The translations under genes were made by a program, and so were the position numbers. From Protula sp. h YS-2021 (lineage: Eukaryota > Annelida > Polychaeta > Sabellida > Serpulidae), in the NCBI GenBank assembly GCA_949752745.1, contig OX457032.1, positions 15,657,720 to 15,721,719 of the forward strand: a stretch of 64,000 nt of DNA. The letters run 5' to 3'. This document shows, piece after piece, positions 34,601 through 40,858 of this stretch; position 1 is the first letter of the stretch, and the number at the start of each line of letters is the position of its first letter. Below the pieces are notes generated by a model. The model had not been told where the DNA came from. It searched no databases and worked only from the letters and a program-made list of their open reading frames with translations.

Positions 34601-34968
34601 ATTGATGAATAAAAATTAATGAATGAATGAATTAATGACTAGAAATTAATTAAGCCTAACAGTGAAGTCGGGTGAAAACGGGTGAAATCCTATGCAAATT
34701 TTCGTATTGGGTTTGAATGGAATAGTTTTGTATTGCCTATTTTGTGATTGGTACTGATTTACAAATAATTAGTAAGCTTAAAAATGTGATTATGGTGATA
34801 ATTTACTTCTAACCTAACCGTTCGGTTCATGAAAAGGGGGCCTGTTTTTTAAACAGAGCAATTAGAAATGAAAATGTTCTTATTTTAGATGTACAAGTGG
34901 AGGAGTGACTGTGGTGTATCCCGAATATTATGAAGAAAAACAAGTCCGGTGCATAAACAGATGTCCAA
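779..34968 (+). CDS. Giant multi-TSP1-module protein gene (partial; 37 exons, 36 modules)
   Basis: Overall gene span; exons are listed separately. Every exon has an AG acceptor and GT donor, and all but the last pair start and end in phase 1, so the 37 exons join into one open frame of 6600 bases (2200 residues). Modules show the TSP1 hallmarks: WxxW (a C-mannosylation motif), CxxS/TCG (an O-fucosylation motif) and spaced cysteines. Most have eight cysteines instead of six, ending in a CC pair, and an NVTC or similar sequon mid-module. Known TSP1 tandem proteins are extracellular adhesion, matrix or guidance molecules, so a secreted or cell-surface role is inferred. No signal peptide, transmembrane segment or other domain is visible; the 5' end is upstream of the window. 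The five A-B-C units could alternatively reflect assembly collapse or expansion, but their point differences and the LINE in unit 5 argue for real copies. Confidence 0.88.
1025..1225. repeat. AT-rich degenerate 16-bp tandem repeat in the A-B intron
   Basis: A motif close to CGTATTATATTAGTAC repeats with drift. It recurs at the same intron position in all five units (about 4505, 7995, 11530 and 18840), most diverged in unit 5. Confidence 0.7.
1505..1690 (+). CDS. TSP1 exon, unit 1 type B
   Basis: A 186-base phase 1-1 exon with donor GTAAGC. Module has WQQW, CNVTCGTG (overlapping N-glycan sequon and O-fucose motif) and eight cysteines ending ERCCPD. Reads GVDQ where units 2, 4 and 5 read GVEQ. 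Confidence 0.9.
2082..2267 (+). CDS. TSP1 exon, unit 1 type C
   Basis: A 186-base phase 1-1 exon after a CCCTAG acceptor, with donor GTGAGT. Module has WQGW, CNATCGDG and eight cysteines ending DGCCPD. Unit-specific reading FQYKDC. Confidence 0.9.
4258..4443 (+). CDS. TSP1 exon, unit 2 type A
   Basis: Phase 1-1, 186 bases, apparently identical in protein to unit 1 exon A, including EGCGNS. Eight cysteines; WQQW and CSVTCG are present. Confidence 0.9.
4984..5169 (+). CDS. TSP1 exon, unit 2 type B
   Basis: Phase 1-1, 186 bases. Same as unit 1 exon B except GVEQ for GVDQ. Eight cysteines, WQQW, CNVTCG. Confidence 0.9.
5564..5749 (+). CDS. TSP1 exon, unit 2 type C
   Basis: Phase 1-1, 186 bases. 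Same as unit 1 exon C except FQYRDC for FQYKDC. WQGW, CNATCG, terminal CC pair. Confidence 0.9.
7753..7938 (+). CDS. TSP1 exon, unit 3 type A
   Basis: Phase 1-1, 186 bases. Reads EGCRNS, as in units 4 and 5, where units 1 and 2 read EGCGNS. Eight cysteines. Confidence 0.9.
8479..8664 (+). CDS. TSP1 exon, unit 3 type B
   Basis: Phase 1-1, 186 bases. Two unit-specific changes: WSGC for WSSC, and PERC for PEGC. Retains GVDQ like unit 1. WQQW and CNVTCG intact. Confidence 0.9.
9115..9300 (+). CDS. TSP1 exon, unit 3 type C
   Basis: Phase 1-1, 186 bases, donor GTAAGT. Reads GEWQGW and LEYRDC and ends PDMLS, so it is the most diverged C exon among units 1-4, in line with its diverged flanking introns. 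Confidence 0.9.
   Translation, partial: SPRTLANGRGGQLVMRHVVTEIKCVFEAVWINQKVVEMRSHAMTLTSWNTGTVTMGAVPIC
11287..11472 (+). CDS. TSP1 exon, unit 4 type A
   Basis: Phase 1-1, 186 bases. Protein matches unit 3 exon A (EGCRNS). WQQW, CSVTCGIG, CC pair. Confidence 0.9.
12012..12197 (+). CDS. TSP1 exon, unit 4 type B
   Basis: Phase 1-1, 186 bases. Starts AVVGEW instead of ADVGEW and reads QHRDC, shared with unit 5. GVEQ type. Confidence 0.9.
12592..12777 (+). CDS. TSP1 exon, unit 4 type C
   Basis: Phase 1-1, 186 bases. LEYRDC reading as in unit 3, with the rest as in units 1-2. Donor GTGAGT. Confidence 0.9.
14485..14838 (+). pseudogene. LINE endonuclease fragment, N-terminally truncated and frameshifted
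   Basis: Frame 1 reads an AP-endonuclease-like segment from the insertion junction, including IGGDFNLV (the conserved GDFN motif of APE-type LINE endonucleases). Frame is lost near 14810-14838, after which homologous sequence continues in frame 3 at 14843-15431. The ATG at 14539 is an internal methionine, not a true start. Confidence 0.85.
14843..15431 (+). pseudogene. LINE ORF2 middle segment (endonuclease end and linker)
   Basis: Contains the endonuclease end (RLDYFLV, then a DHKSI motif near 15007, matching the SDH-type position) followed by a charged linker typical of the stretch between endonuclease and reverse transcriptase. Ends at an A-run near 15420, where frameshifts separate it from the downstream ORF. 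Confidence 0.8.
15495..17957 (+). pseudogene. LINE reverse transcriptase ORF segment (820 codons open)
   Basis: An L1/Tx1-clade-like reverse transcriptase: SPGVDGL, NWRPISILN, QTGFIKGR, DFEKAFDS, RQGCGLSCILF and the catalytic FADD tetrad are all present in the expected order over roughly residues 70-330. The C-terminal part has a CSEC...H...C segment near residues 715-735, as in other L1-like ORF2 ends. This is the intact part of a broken ORF2; the ATG at 15495 is internal. It acts, in a live element, by target-primed reverse transcription. Functional expression here is unlikely because the upstream frame is broken and the copy is 5'-truncated. Confidence 0.88.
18588..18773 (+). CDS. TSP1 exon, unit 5 type A
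   Basis: Phase 1-1, 186 bases. Protein matches units 3-4 (EGCRNS). Lies only 271 bases downstream of the LINE tail, with acceptor and donor intact, so the insertion does not break coding sequence. Confidence 0.9.
19332..19517 (+). CDS. TSP1 exon, unit 5 type B
   Basis: Phase 1-1, 186 bases. ADVGEW start, GVEQ and QHRDC. Downstream intron carries the variant sequence also seen in unit 3. Confidence 0.9.
19966..20151 (+). CDS. TSP1 exon, unit 5 type C, diverged
   Basis: Phase 1-1, 186 bases, donor GTATGT. Reads DFGEWQGW, CDATCGAG and NEGCCPEF. Differs from the other C exons at many positions, so it has escaped homogenisation. Confidence 0.88.
20287..20472 (+). CDS. TSP1 exon D
   Basis: Phase 1-1, 186 bases, donor GTTAGT (slightly weak). 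WQSW, CNVTCSTG, eight cysteines ending EGCCPE. Resembles unit exons A and C. Confidence 0.88.
20627..20716 (+). pseudogene. Relic TSP1 exon
   Basis: After a TATCAG acceptor, the frame begins like exon D (HPDTGE) but the first tryptophan is Cys, an in-frame TGA lies at 20656-20658, small indels occur near CGTGG, and homology stops after RECV near 20716, before the last four cysteines and any donor. Skipping it keeps the gene frame, because neighbouring exons are symmetrical. Confidence 0.75.
20935..21120 (+). CDS. TSP1 exon E
   Basis: Phase 1-1, 186 bases, donor GTAATT. WESW, CTVTCGLG, an NVTC sequon, eight cysteines ending RGCCPE. Confidence 0.9.
21155..21410. repeat. Putative interspersed repeat in the E-F intron
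   Basis: A less AT-rich block running from a CCCCACAGGGGGAATAT-like start through GTCGGTCTGTCGG to a CTCTAGTTTC end. Non-coding, differs in composition from the surrounding intron, and resembles dispersed non-autonomous repeats in style. No second copy was found in this window. Confidence 0.35.
21565..21750 (+). CDS. TSP1 exon F
   Basis: Phase 1-1, 186 bases; acceptor CACAAG, donor GTGAGC. WQSW, CNATCGHG, eight cysteines ending GACCPE. The middle segment (EAPDDC, SSFETREF) is distinct from neighbours. Confidence 0.88.
22294..22476 (+). CDS. TSP1 exon G
   Basis: Phase 1-1, 183 bases, one codon shorter at the 3' end than the others; acceptor ATAAG, donor GTAATT. WEQW, CTVTCGVG, NITC sequon, eight cysteines ending TGCCSR. 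Confidence 0.88.
22690..23290 (+). repeat. Dispersed repeat, copy 1 (GAGGAGGTCAAG family)
   Basis: Shares ordered short matches with 58590-58885: GAGGAGGTCAAGRTCA, TACCTCT, CTCTAACC, TTTGCGGA, TCTCAT, CTATCTGTG, AATTTCAT and CGTCCTA. The shared order over several hundred bases implies a diverged interspersed family. Confidence 0.55.
23404..23531. repeat. Two-copy 64-bp tandem duplication
   Basis: ACTTACAATAATCCCGGGCA begins at 23404 and again at 23468; the two 64-base copies differ at only a few positions. Confidence 0.85.
24420..24605 (+). CDS. TSP1 exon H (dimer type X)
   Basis: Phase 1-1, 186 bases, donor GTAGTT. TPVVKEWQEW start, CNATCGIG, EYRYC, eight cysteines ending GGCCAG. First of the X-type modules. 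Confidence 0.9.
25094..25279 (+). CDS. TSP1 exon I (dimer type Y)
   Basis: Phase 1-1, 186 bases. MPIVQNWRQW start, CNVTCGVG, CDQGCCPG end. First Y-type module. Confidence 0.9.
25446..25631 (+). CDS. TSP1 exon J (type X)
   Basis: Phase 1-1, 186 bases. PPAVKEWQSW, CNATCGIG, EYRHC, ends VHCCPS. The I-J intron is only 166 bases, the shortest in the array. Confidence 0.9.
26116..26301 (+). CDS. TSP1 exon K (type Y)
   Basis: Phase 1-1, 186 bases. IPIVQDWQQW, CSVTCSIG (Ser replaces the usual Gly after the second Cys), CDRGCCSG end. Confidence 0.9.
26503..26688 (+). CDS. TSP1 exon L (type X)
   Basis: Phase 1-1, 186 bases. PPVVKEWQQW, CNVSCGIG, EYRYC, EGGCCPG end. Confidence 0.9.
26940..27125 (+). 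CDS. TSP1 exon M (type Y)
   Basis: Phase 1-1, 186 bases, after a TCTTCAG acceptor. LPIVQNWRQW, CDVTCGIG, CDRDCCPG end, donor GTAAGT. Confidence 0.9.
27328..27513 (+). CDS. TSP1 exon N (type X)
   Basis: Phase 1-1, 186 bases. PPVVKAWQHW, CNVSCGIG, EYRFC, EGGCCPG end. Confidence 0.9.
27835..28020 (+). CDS. TSP1 exon O (type Y)
   Basis: Phase 1-1, 186 bases. MPIVQRWRQW, CDVTCGVG, NNVTC sequon, CDQGCCPG end. Very close to exon Q. Confidence 0.9.
28742..28927 (+). CDS. TSP1 exon P (type X)
   Basis: Phase 1-1, 186 bases. PPVVIEWKPW, CNVSCGIG, EYRYC, EGGCCPG end. Preceded by a 721-base intron containing a 12-G run near 28357. Confidence 0.9.
29590..29775 (+). CDS. TSP1 exon Q (type Y)
   Basis: Phase 1-1, 186 bases. 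MPIVQHWRQW, CDVTCGVG, ends QRCCDS. Confidence 0.9.
29974..30159 (+). CDS. TSP1 exon R (type X)
   Basis: Phase 1-1, 186 bases. PPVVKEWQQW, CDASCGIG, EYRYC, VGCCPG end; donor GTATGT. Last X-type module. Confidence 0.9.
30160..30879 (+). other. R-S intron (720 bases)
   Basis: No exon-like or repeat structure recognised. The 67-codon ORF at 30486-30689 has no recognisable domain and no splice context. Confidence 0.5.
30880..31056 (+). CDS. TSP1 exon S
   Basis: Phase 1-1, 177 bases, three codons shorter. RPVIQAWQKW, CSATCGPG, QVGCCPG end, then donor GTAACC directly after the glycine codon's first base. Intermediate between the dimer zone and the C-terminal modules. Confidence 0.87.
31302..31463 (+). 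CDS. TSP1 exon T
   Basis: Phase 1-1, 162 bases. WREW, CPVTCGSG, eight cysteines (ending GCCVG) in a shorter module; clearly more GC-rich than upstream exons. Pairs with exon U. Donor is GTCAGT, not the usual GTAAGT type. Confidence 0.85.
31601..31692. repeat. (ATC)n microsatellite followed by TTC/ATT repeats
   Basis: About 30 uninterrupted ATC triplets, then CTT-rich (to about 31723) and ATT-rich (to about 31770) tracts, all inside the T-U intron. Confidence 0.95.
31782..31943 (+). CDS. TSP1 exon U
   Basis: Phase 1-1, 162 bases, donor GTGAGT. WGTW, CSAACGPG (Ala replaces the Ser/Thr, so the O-fucose site is lost), eight cysteines ending SSCCDG. Closest relative is exon T. Confidence 0.86.
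32203..33243. repeat. 15-bp minisatellite (ATGGATGACTTCCGT), about 69 units
   Basis: Tandem units drift from the consensus. Since 15 is a multiple of three and the unit has no stop, long ORFs appear on both strands (MDDFR-type on plus, GSHPY- and RKSS-type on minus). It lies wholly within the U-V intron. A higher-order copy of about 240 bp is seen: the run at 32701 recurs at 32941. Confidence 0.95.
33277..33444 (+). CDS. TSP1 exon V
   Basis: Phase 1-1, 168 bases, after a TTTCAG acceptor only 33 bases past the minisatellite. WTPWTAW gives two overlapping WxxW motifs; CSESCGRG; six cysteines, with no CC pair, so a more conventional TSP1. Confidence 0.87.
33662..33847 (+). CDS. TSP1 exon W
   Basis: Phase 1-1, 186 bases. 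WSHW, CSVSCDYG, seven cysteines, then a hydrophilic tail. The odd cysteine number is unusual. Confidence 0.85.
34036..34100. repeat. 13-bp tandem repeat (about 4 copies)
   Basis: TGTACTGAATG-type units in the W-X intron. Next to it, 33985-34040 is an ATATTA-rich partly palindromic stretch flanked by ATGGAATA and TATTCCAT. Confidence 0.8.
34263..34350 (+). CDS. TSP1 exon X (first half of the split module)
   Basis: Phase 1 in, phase 2 out, 88 bases. WGKW and CSGACGSG; no Ser/Thr before the second Cys of the motif. Donor GTAAGT follows GA, and the glutamate codon is completed by the next exon. Confidence 0.75.
34355..34575. repeat. (CAAC/CAAT)n-type tetranucleotide repeat
   Basis: Interrupted CCAACCAATCAATCAA runs in the X-Y intron. 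Confidence 0.85.
34889..34968 (+). CDS. TSP1 exon Y (second half of the split module)
   Basis: Phase 2 in, phase 1 out, 80 bases after a TATTTTAG acceptor. Starts CTSGG and ends CINRCPS with donor GTAAGA, completing six cysteines with exon X. This is the last exon seen with confidence; if the donor is not used, reading on gives a stop within about 25 bases. Confidence 0.75.
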
Positions 34969-35985
34969 GTAAGAGCAGTCAGAGATTTTGACGCAATTTC
35001 ATTTGATTAAAATTCTGATCATCGCAAACCCGATGCTCTATTTAAGGAAAAAGTATGTTTTATTTTCACATTTTACTTAATTTTGTAAGTTACTAATTGT
35101 AATACGTATATATCGCCACGGTTATGCGGTTTATAAGGTGACAAGGGGCAGACCATTTGCAAGAATTAAGACCACTCCAAACATACGTTAGACCACTTTT
35201 TTCTTTTTCCCAGCATGTAATATTAATTCAAAATAAGGAATTCTAGAAGTAAGAGCACCAGCGAGCCTGGCGAAGAGTGTTCTTGTTTCCAATGGTTTAT
35301 CCCCGGAGTGGTATTGATTAATTTTCGAGTGAAATCGAAGGCAGTTTTCTGGAAGGAGGCATTAGGGACTAATGTTGATTTTTTAACTTATTATAGGAAC
35401 GCGTCAATTTCATTTAAGCTGCTGCAAATAAACACAGTATCTTGATATTTTTCAGGTTTTGGAAGCGTACACAACCTTATATAATGTATTTTAGGGTTTC
35501 GAGAAGTTCCACCATACTACTAGTCAAAGTTTTAATCATGCATTAAATCAAATCGAGTATGCTAATTTGTACACCAAAGGTCATCCGTCATATGCCAAGT
35601 AATGCACAGATTTCTCTTGAAAATTTCAGAAATGTTAAGTTAACATTTTCTTGTTTAAAATGAGCATAACTAAGTATATTTACGCGCGACAGCAGAGGAT
35701 GGAAACCAAGAGAACTCGGCAGAAAATAGCCACTCCTTGATTTCATTTCGATATAGATGCAACGTCGTGGCGTTGAAACAACGCCCTGTCGATCTAAAAT
35801 CAACGAGTTCATGTTATGATAAGTCATGCACCCCGTTTTTTAATGTTGAAGTAAAAGAGGTTAATTAAGTGAAACATATAAATGTTCTCTCCATGGGGTT
35901 ATTCAATGCCCCATATGAGCATACAATCGGACCGCAGACGATGTCCTGATGTGAACACACAAAGTGGATCAGGACGACGCGTTAC
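34969..35985 (+). other. 3' flank of the TSP1 gene
   Basis: No further TSP1 exon, transmembrane segment or clear polyadenylation cluster found. AATAAA occurs at about 35427 but before the candidate last exon. Confidence 0.5.
35456..35484 (+). CDS. Candidate terminal exon of the TSP1 gene
   Basis: A TTTTTCAG acceptor followed in the right phase by nine codons (SFGSVHNLI, with the first codon shared with exon Y) and TAA. Short and without homology support, so only a candidate. Confidence 0.3.
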
Positions 35986-35993
35986 CTATGCCA

Positions 35994-36355
35994 TCGTACA
36001 AGGCGAGTAAAAGCGGTGCCCCCATGTCAGCGTACAAGGTGAGTAAAGGCGGTGCCCCCATGTCAGCGTACAAGGTGAGTAAAGGCGGTGCCCCCATGTC
36101 AGCGTACAAGGTGAGTAAAGGCGGTGCCCCCATGTCAGCGTACAAGGTGGGTAAAGGCGGTGCCCCTAAGTCAGCGTACAAGGTGAGTAAAAGCGGTACC
36201 CCATGTCAGCGTACAAGGTGAGTAAAGGCGGTGCCTCCATGTCAGCGTACAAGATGAGTCAATTCGGTGCCTCCATGTCAGCGTACAAGGTGAGTAGAGG
36301 CGGTGCCCCCTTGTCAGCTTACAAAGTGAGTATATTGGGTGGCCCATGTTAACGC
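35994..36355. repeat. 36-bp minisatellite, about 9-10 units
   Basis: Unit close to TACAAGGTGAGTAAAGGCGG followed by TGCCCCCATGTCAGCG. Twelve codons long and open in both strands (MSAYKVSKGGAP on plus), so ORFs here are by-products. Each unit carries AAGGTGAGT, a perfect 5' splice-site consensus on the plus strand. Confidence 0.92.
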
Positions 36356-36582
36356 ACAAAGTGGATCAGGACGACGCCTTACGTATAAGGTTAGTGAAAG
36401 GCGCTGCTTAAAATCTCGCATGTATTGAGTAATTTTTTATTTTGTTTTATCTCAAAAGATTGTACATTTTAAAATATATCAACATAATGTAAGAAAATTA
36501 TCACCATATTTACAAACCAAAATTGGCCAAGAACAACAATCATACATAATGAAATACAACTAAGTCCCGGATAGTGGAGGGA

Positions 36583-36872
36583 GGGGGCACTTCGGTATCA
36601 GATGTGTTACCATGTATGTCCAAGAAAAAACAACAGGGAAAGGGGGAGAGCGTGATTTTGAGACCGGAAAAGGTCCGCTGGGAGTGCCAATTTTGTTTAA
36701 AAAACGGGGATCATTTTCATTCCGTACTCTATGTTTCTCACAAAAAGTGAGTTTTTTTAGAACTGCCCTCCGCGTTTGGTTAAAAAGGGGGTATTATTTC
36801 AAGCACTCCGTGTTTAAAAGGTCACAGACATACATGGTAACCAGTTGAGACGTGAGAGCACGCCTCCCCCCC
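36583..36872. mobile_element. Non-autonomous TIR element, family GGGGGCACT, copy 1
   Basis: Left end GGGGGCACTTCGG, with GTTACCATGTATGTC at 36606-36620; its exact reverse complement is at 36827-36841, followed by a C-rich end. Interior matches copy 2 at 57566-57872 (for example TACTCTATGTTTC and TTTAAAAAGG). No coding capacity seen, so MITE-like. Confidence 0.7.
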
Positions 36873-36964
36873 GCCCCAGGAACTAAGCATCATTATTATT
36901 TATCACAGATTATACTATTCAACGTTATGTAACCTTTTTATGGTTTGCACTGCAAAATGTTTAA

Positions 36965-36968
<4 letters not shown>

Positions 36969-37000
<32 letters not shown>
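36969..37000. repeat. Poly(A) tract
   Basis: About 32 adenines. Could be a retrotransposed tail, but no recognisable element precedes it. Confidence 0.6.
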
Positions 37001-37003
<3 letters not shown>

Positions 37004-37342
37004 GTAAGACGCGACAGTAAGTAATAAATCATTACAATAAACCAAAAGATATCCACAGTTTTTGGCTATTTTCTCTCATATATTACAAACTTCACGTGCC
37101 GAAATAGCTCCAAACTAGAGCGCCGCGGAATAATCTAAGAATGATTTATGCGAGGGAATAGACTGGTTTATACCAGTCGTCCACACAAGTTAGAAACTAG
37201 AGCGACACAGAGTCATCTATAATCAAGCAATGCAGAGAGAAGAGCGTCAGGGATCTATGTACAATCCTCGCACGCGCGAGAGAAAGTAAAGCGACGCCTA
37301 GTGTTATAAAGTCCGCGTTTGCCAGGAGCGATGTGGAGTAAT

Positions 37343-37460
37343 CTACAAGCCGCCCATGCGCTCTTTGACACCGATGAACTTGCCGCAGTTGCTGCACGTG
37401 TGTGAGGCGTCCTTGGCCGCATCTATACACAACGGGATGAGGCAACAGCCGCACCACAGC
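37343..37460 (-). CDS. LITAF gene exon 3 (C-terminal CxxC and stop)
   Basis: Acceptor TTTGGCAG, then the end of the hydrophobic segment and the CSNCGKFIG knuckle, stop TAG at 37343-37345. Confidence 0.92.
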
Positions 37461-38762
37461 CTGCCAAAGAAACGCATGGATACGAGTTCAATTCCGGGAT
37501 AGGGGGGGACTACATTTAAGCATTAAAAATCGGAATCCTCATTCAGCAGGCAAAATGGTTACATCTGACCATGTGACGACATATGACTATATGACCATAT
37601 GACATATGACCATATGACCATATGACGACAAATTCTCAAATCGATTAAAATGCGAATGAAAGATTCAAATTGTGTGCTTATTTTGTTTATAAACAGTTGG
37701 TAACCGCGTGTTCGAGCTACGTTTCTGTTTAGTCATGTGGATTGCATTTGTAATTAAACTCTGTGTTTTGATCTGTTGATCTATTTATCAACTTCAGAAT
37801 CAAATATATTAACAGCATGTAGTCAAGCCAACTTCACCATATGATCGCCATGTGGTAACCATAGCATAAAATGACAGGCATGTGGTAAACATGTGTTAAA
37901 CTCCATGGTTCAACATGCGATCTGACCGGGTGATGGCGGTAATTTTGTACTTAATTTAAAGGTAAGTATTCTATACTTCGTTAAATTTAATCCAAGGGTT
38001 TACCATTTTGGGGAGTGGGGTGGGTAGGGGAAGGGGGTACTCACCCTATAAGAGCCAGCACGCCGACGGCCACCCAGGTGCCAGTTCCCGTGACGTACTC
38101 GCATCTGGTAACCACCATCTGATTGCAGTGGGGACACATTATTGACGTCGGCCCAGTGCCCAAGAGGGCGGTCACATTCGTCGCCACAACTAAAATGAAT
38201 AATGACTCTTAAGTAAATAAATACTGTGATGTAAATAACCAAGCTTTGTTAGCGAACTAATATTTACGCGTTTTTTTTTCTTATGTGTTATTTACAATGT
38301 CATTATAGGCCAAATTTTTGGTAATGGTTACAAAGTATAAAAGAATTCAAGCAGTGCATCTTAAGCCGAACTGAATTTATAAAATTGCATTAAGGTTCTA
38401 CACGTGAACTGAACCGAAAAACGCGATTCTAGAAATTGCATTTAGGTTCTACACTGAATCGAGAAACGTGACTCTAGAAATGCTGCACATTTTTTGTGAC
38501 ACTGCAGAAAAAAAGTACGAAGGAAGGTACGGAGTTGACTACATACAGACCGAATGGCGAACAAAATAATAAGAGTGACAGAAAGAAACAGAAGATGAAT
38601 GAAGCAAAGTTTACCTGGTTGCTGTACAACAACGGTTGTGGTGGCTTGCTGGGCGGCCGGGTAAGCAGGTGGTGGGCCACTAGGGGCAGGCTGGTGGGTA
38701 GTGGTTGGGGCGTTGTACATGGCCGGCGGGGGAGCCGAGACATTCCCTTTGACGTCACTCAT
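37343..38762 (-). CDS. LITAF-domain protein (3 coding exons, 136 residues)
   Basis: Exons 38762-38615, 38189-38045 and 37460-37343 join in frame (phases 1 and 2; all GT/AG) to 136 residues. The N-terminus is proline-rich with a PPAY motif (residues 31-34), a WW-domain ligand as used by LITAF/SIMPLE with NEDD4-family ligases. The LITAF domain follows: CPHC at 68-71, a hydrophobic membrane-embedded stretch of about 87-110 ending in WCGCCLIPLC, and CSNC at 120-123. LITAF proteins bind zinc through the two CxxC knuckles and sit monotopically on the cytosolic face of late endosomal or lysosomal membranes. Length is typical for the family. A TTTCAG acceptor at about 38781 shows an upstream 5' UTR exon. 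Gene is tail-to-tail with the TSP1 gene. Which LITAF paralogue it is cannot be told. Confidence 0.92.
37560..37630. repeat. Short CATATGAC tandem repeat
   Basis: ATGACCATATGAC-like units, imperfect, within LITAF intron 2. Confidence 0.75.
38045..38189 (-). CDS. LITAF gene exon 2 (N-terminal CxxC and hydrophobic segment)
   Basis: Acceptor CATTTTAG, donor GTGAGT. Carries CPHC, VTRCEYVTGTGTW and the start of the hydrophobic helix. Enters phase 1, leaves phase 2. Confidence 0.92.
38615..38762 (-). CDS. LITAF gene exon 1 (start and proline-rich region)
   Basis: ATG at 38762-38760, chosen because it opens the frame of the proline-rich N-terminus and follows an in-exon acceptor by 18 bases. Donor GTAAAC after CAACCAG. 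Confidence 0.88.
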
Positions 38763-38780
38763 ACTTCCGGTATGTCAACG

Positions 38781-40430
38781 CTGAAACATATATTTCTCAT
38801 TTACTCTAAATGTGAAGTTCAATTAATTTTCGTGTCATTTTTTAAATACTGTTGAAAAAGTTCATTATTAGTTCAGCTAATATATTTTTGTTACAGGAAG
38901 TTTTGCAACCATAGAAATTATCATTGCAGCACTTCCAGTTTACCAGTTCCAGGGATGGTCTGCCTTACTAAACCCATAACAAAGCCGGCGTTTTTTTCAG
39001 CGAACATTAAGTACACAGACAAATAAAAAATATCTCATGCATTTTGTTTGTAAGCCAACAAAATTTTGAAATAAAATCTGTTTTTTGCAATTTTATGTAA
39101 TGTAGTTAATAACTGAAAACAGAATCGCTCCACGTCACATGCCATAAACCATTTCCGAAACCCTCCCCGTGGAGCACAGCATGCGTATCAGTACTCAGGA
39201 TGAGTGCTGAGTCTGCCCCTTAGCAGCTGATTTAGCAGCTGATTTAACAGCAGTGCTAATGAAAAGTATTTTGTAAAATTGTGTATGTTTTGTAAACATA
39301 TACAGATGAATTAAGCCCACATTTTTCGACGGATAAAATCTCCGCTGGTCTTATTCCAGCATTCTGTGTACATACATTTTTAGAAACAACCTAAACAACT
39401 TAATTTTAGAAACAAGCGAATCTCAATTGAAAGCCATGTTAACACAACACTACCCTTCCTCACTCAACCACAGTTGCTTCTGATGCCTTGAATATACATG
39501 TACACATTAAAGTTTTATTTCGACCAAAATTTTGAGAAGAATTTAATCTTACCAAAATTTGAGTTTTATAAATACTATCCAGACAAACGTCACCACTAAA
39601 ATGGTTTATGTTGTTCAGTTTACCTGGATTTACGCAGTATAGTCAATAGCAAGGCCATATCCCATATAATCACGGTCAATAACAATTCACGTGGTATTGA
39701 CTTAAGCCATGACTGGTTACGAGAGAAAAGAGTAAGGGAGGAATTTGAGCCCCTTCCCCTTCCCTTACACACACAAATAGCATGGACCATGTGAAGTACT
39801 GTCCCCTCGAAACCCTTGTTTTATTTGAAATGACGTCGGCTTGACACTCTTTCACAAAATGACATGTACACGAAGCCAAATATCGTGAATCTCCCTAAGG
39901 GGGTTCAGTAACGAGAACTACAATACAGTGCAACACCGGAAATATGACCAGTCAGGAAGTAGGATCACAGCCGTAATAGGATCATTTTATTTATCTCCTG
40001 TTCGCTTAAAACATTAAAGTCAGTTATGAGAACCACGCAATCAGACACCATTTAATGCAACATCACACGGGTGTAGTCTCCTGCCTGGTATACATCAAGA
40101 TGTTATCTGTAGATATGGCCTTCTGCTATGAACAAACATTACTTGATCCATTTTGGCGTAGTTCTGCGACAGAACCTAAAATAGAATTCTCTGGAGTGAT
40201 TAATTTGTGTATATAAAGGGACTGAGTCAGATGTCACGAGGATTTTGGAACGACGCATTTCACAACTAGGAATATCGCAGCTTGCTTTCATTACTGGAAA
40301 ATTCCTTAATGAATTTCTAACCTCAGTATATCTTTTTATTTAAAATCTAAGATATTCCTGTTGTAAATTAGGGAATGTTAAAGAACAAGGACACGCCAAA
40401 GAAACGACGCTGTCGGAATCAAAGGAAGCG
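38781..40430. other. Intergenic or LITAF 5' intron; nothing recognised
   Basis: Probably includes the LITAF first intron and promoter, but the non-coding first exon could not be placed. No coding homology seen. Confidence 0.4.
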
Positions 40431-40435
40431 CTTTC

Positions 40436-40858
40436 GATATTCAGTTAGGGGTAGGCGATGGTGGGTAGGGGATGGCCGGAGTAGGGCATGGTAGGGGTGG
40501 GGGATGGCGGGGTAGGGGATGGCGAGGGTATGGGGATGGTGGGGGTAAGGAATGGCGGCGTAGGCGATGGTGGGGTGGGGGATGGCCGGAGTAGGGGATG
40601 ATAGGGGTGGAGACTGGTGGGTGTGGCTTGGATGGCGGGGTAGACGACGGTGGGGTGGGGGAATGGCCGGAGTATAGGGGATGGCGGGGGTCAGGGGATG
40701 GTGAGGGTAGGAGATGGTGGGGGAAGCGGTGGTTGGGTGGGGCATGGCCGGAGGAAAGGATGGTGGGGTAGGGAATGGTGGGGTGGGGGATGGCCGGAGT
40801 AGGGGATGTCAGGGGTGGGGGATGGCGGGGTAGGGGATGGCGGGAGTAGCGTATGGTG
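40436..40858. repeat. G-rich minisatellite (GGGGATGGCGGGGTAG type)
   Basis: Imperfect units of about 15-17 bases rich in GGGG on the plus strand; the minus-strand ORF (HPTIAYPHHP-type) is an artefact of it. Confidence 0.9.

Noticed and set aside
35964..36221. MSAYKVSKGGAP repeat protein
   Set aside because: Open in both strands because the 36-bp unit is a multiple of three with no stop; no start or splice context.
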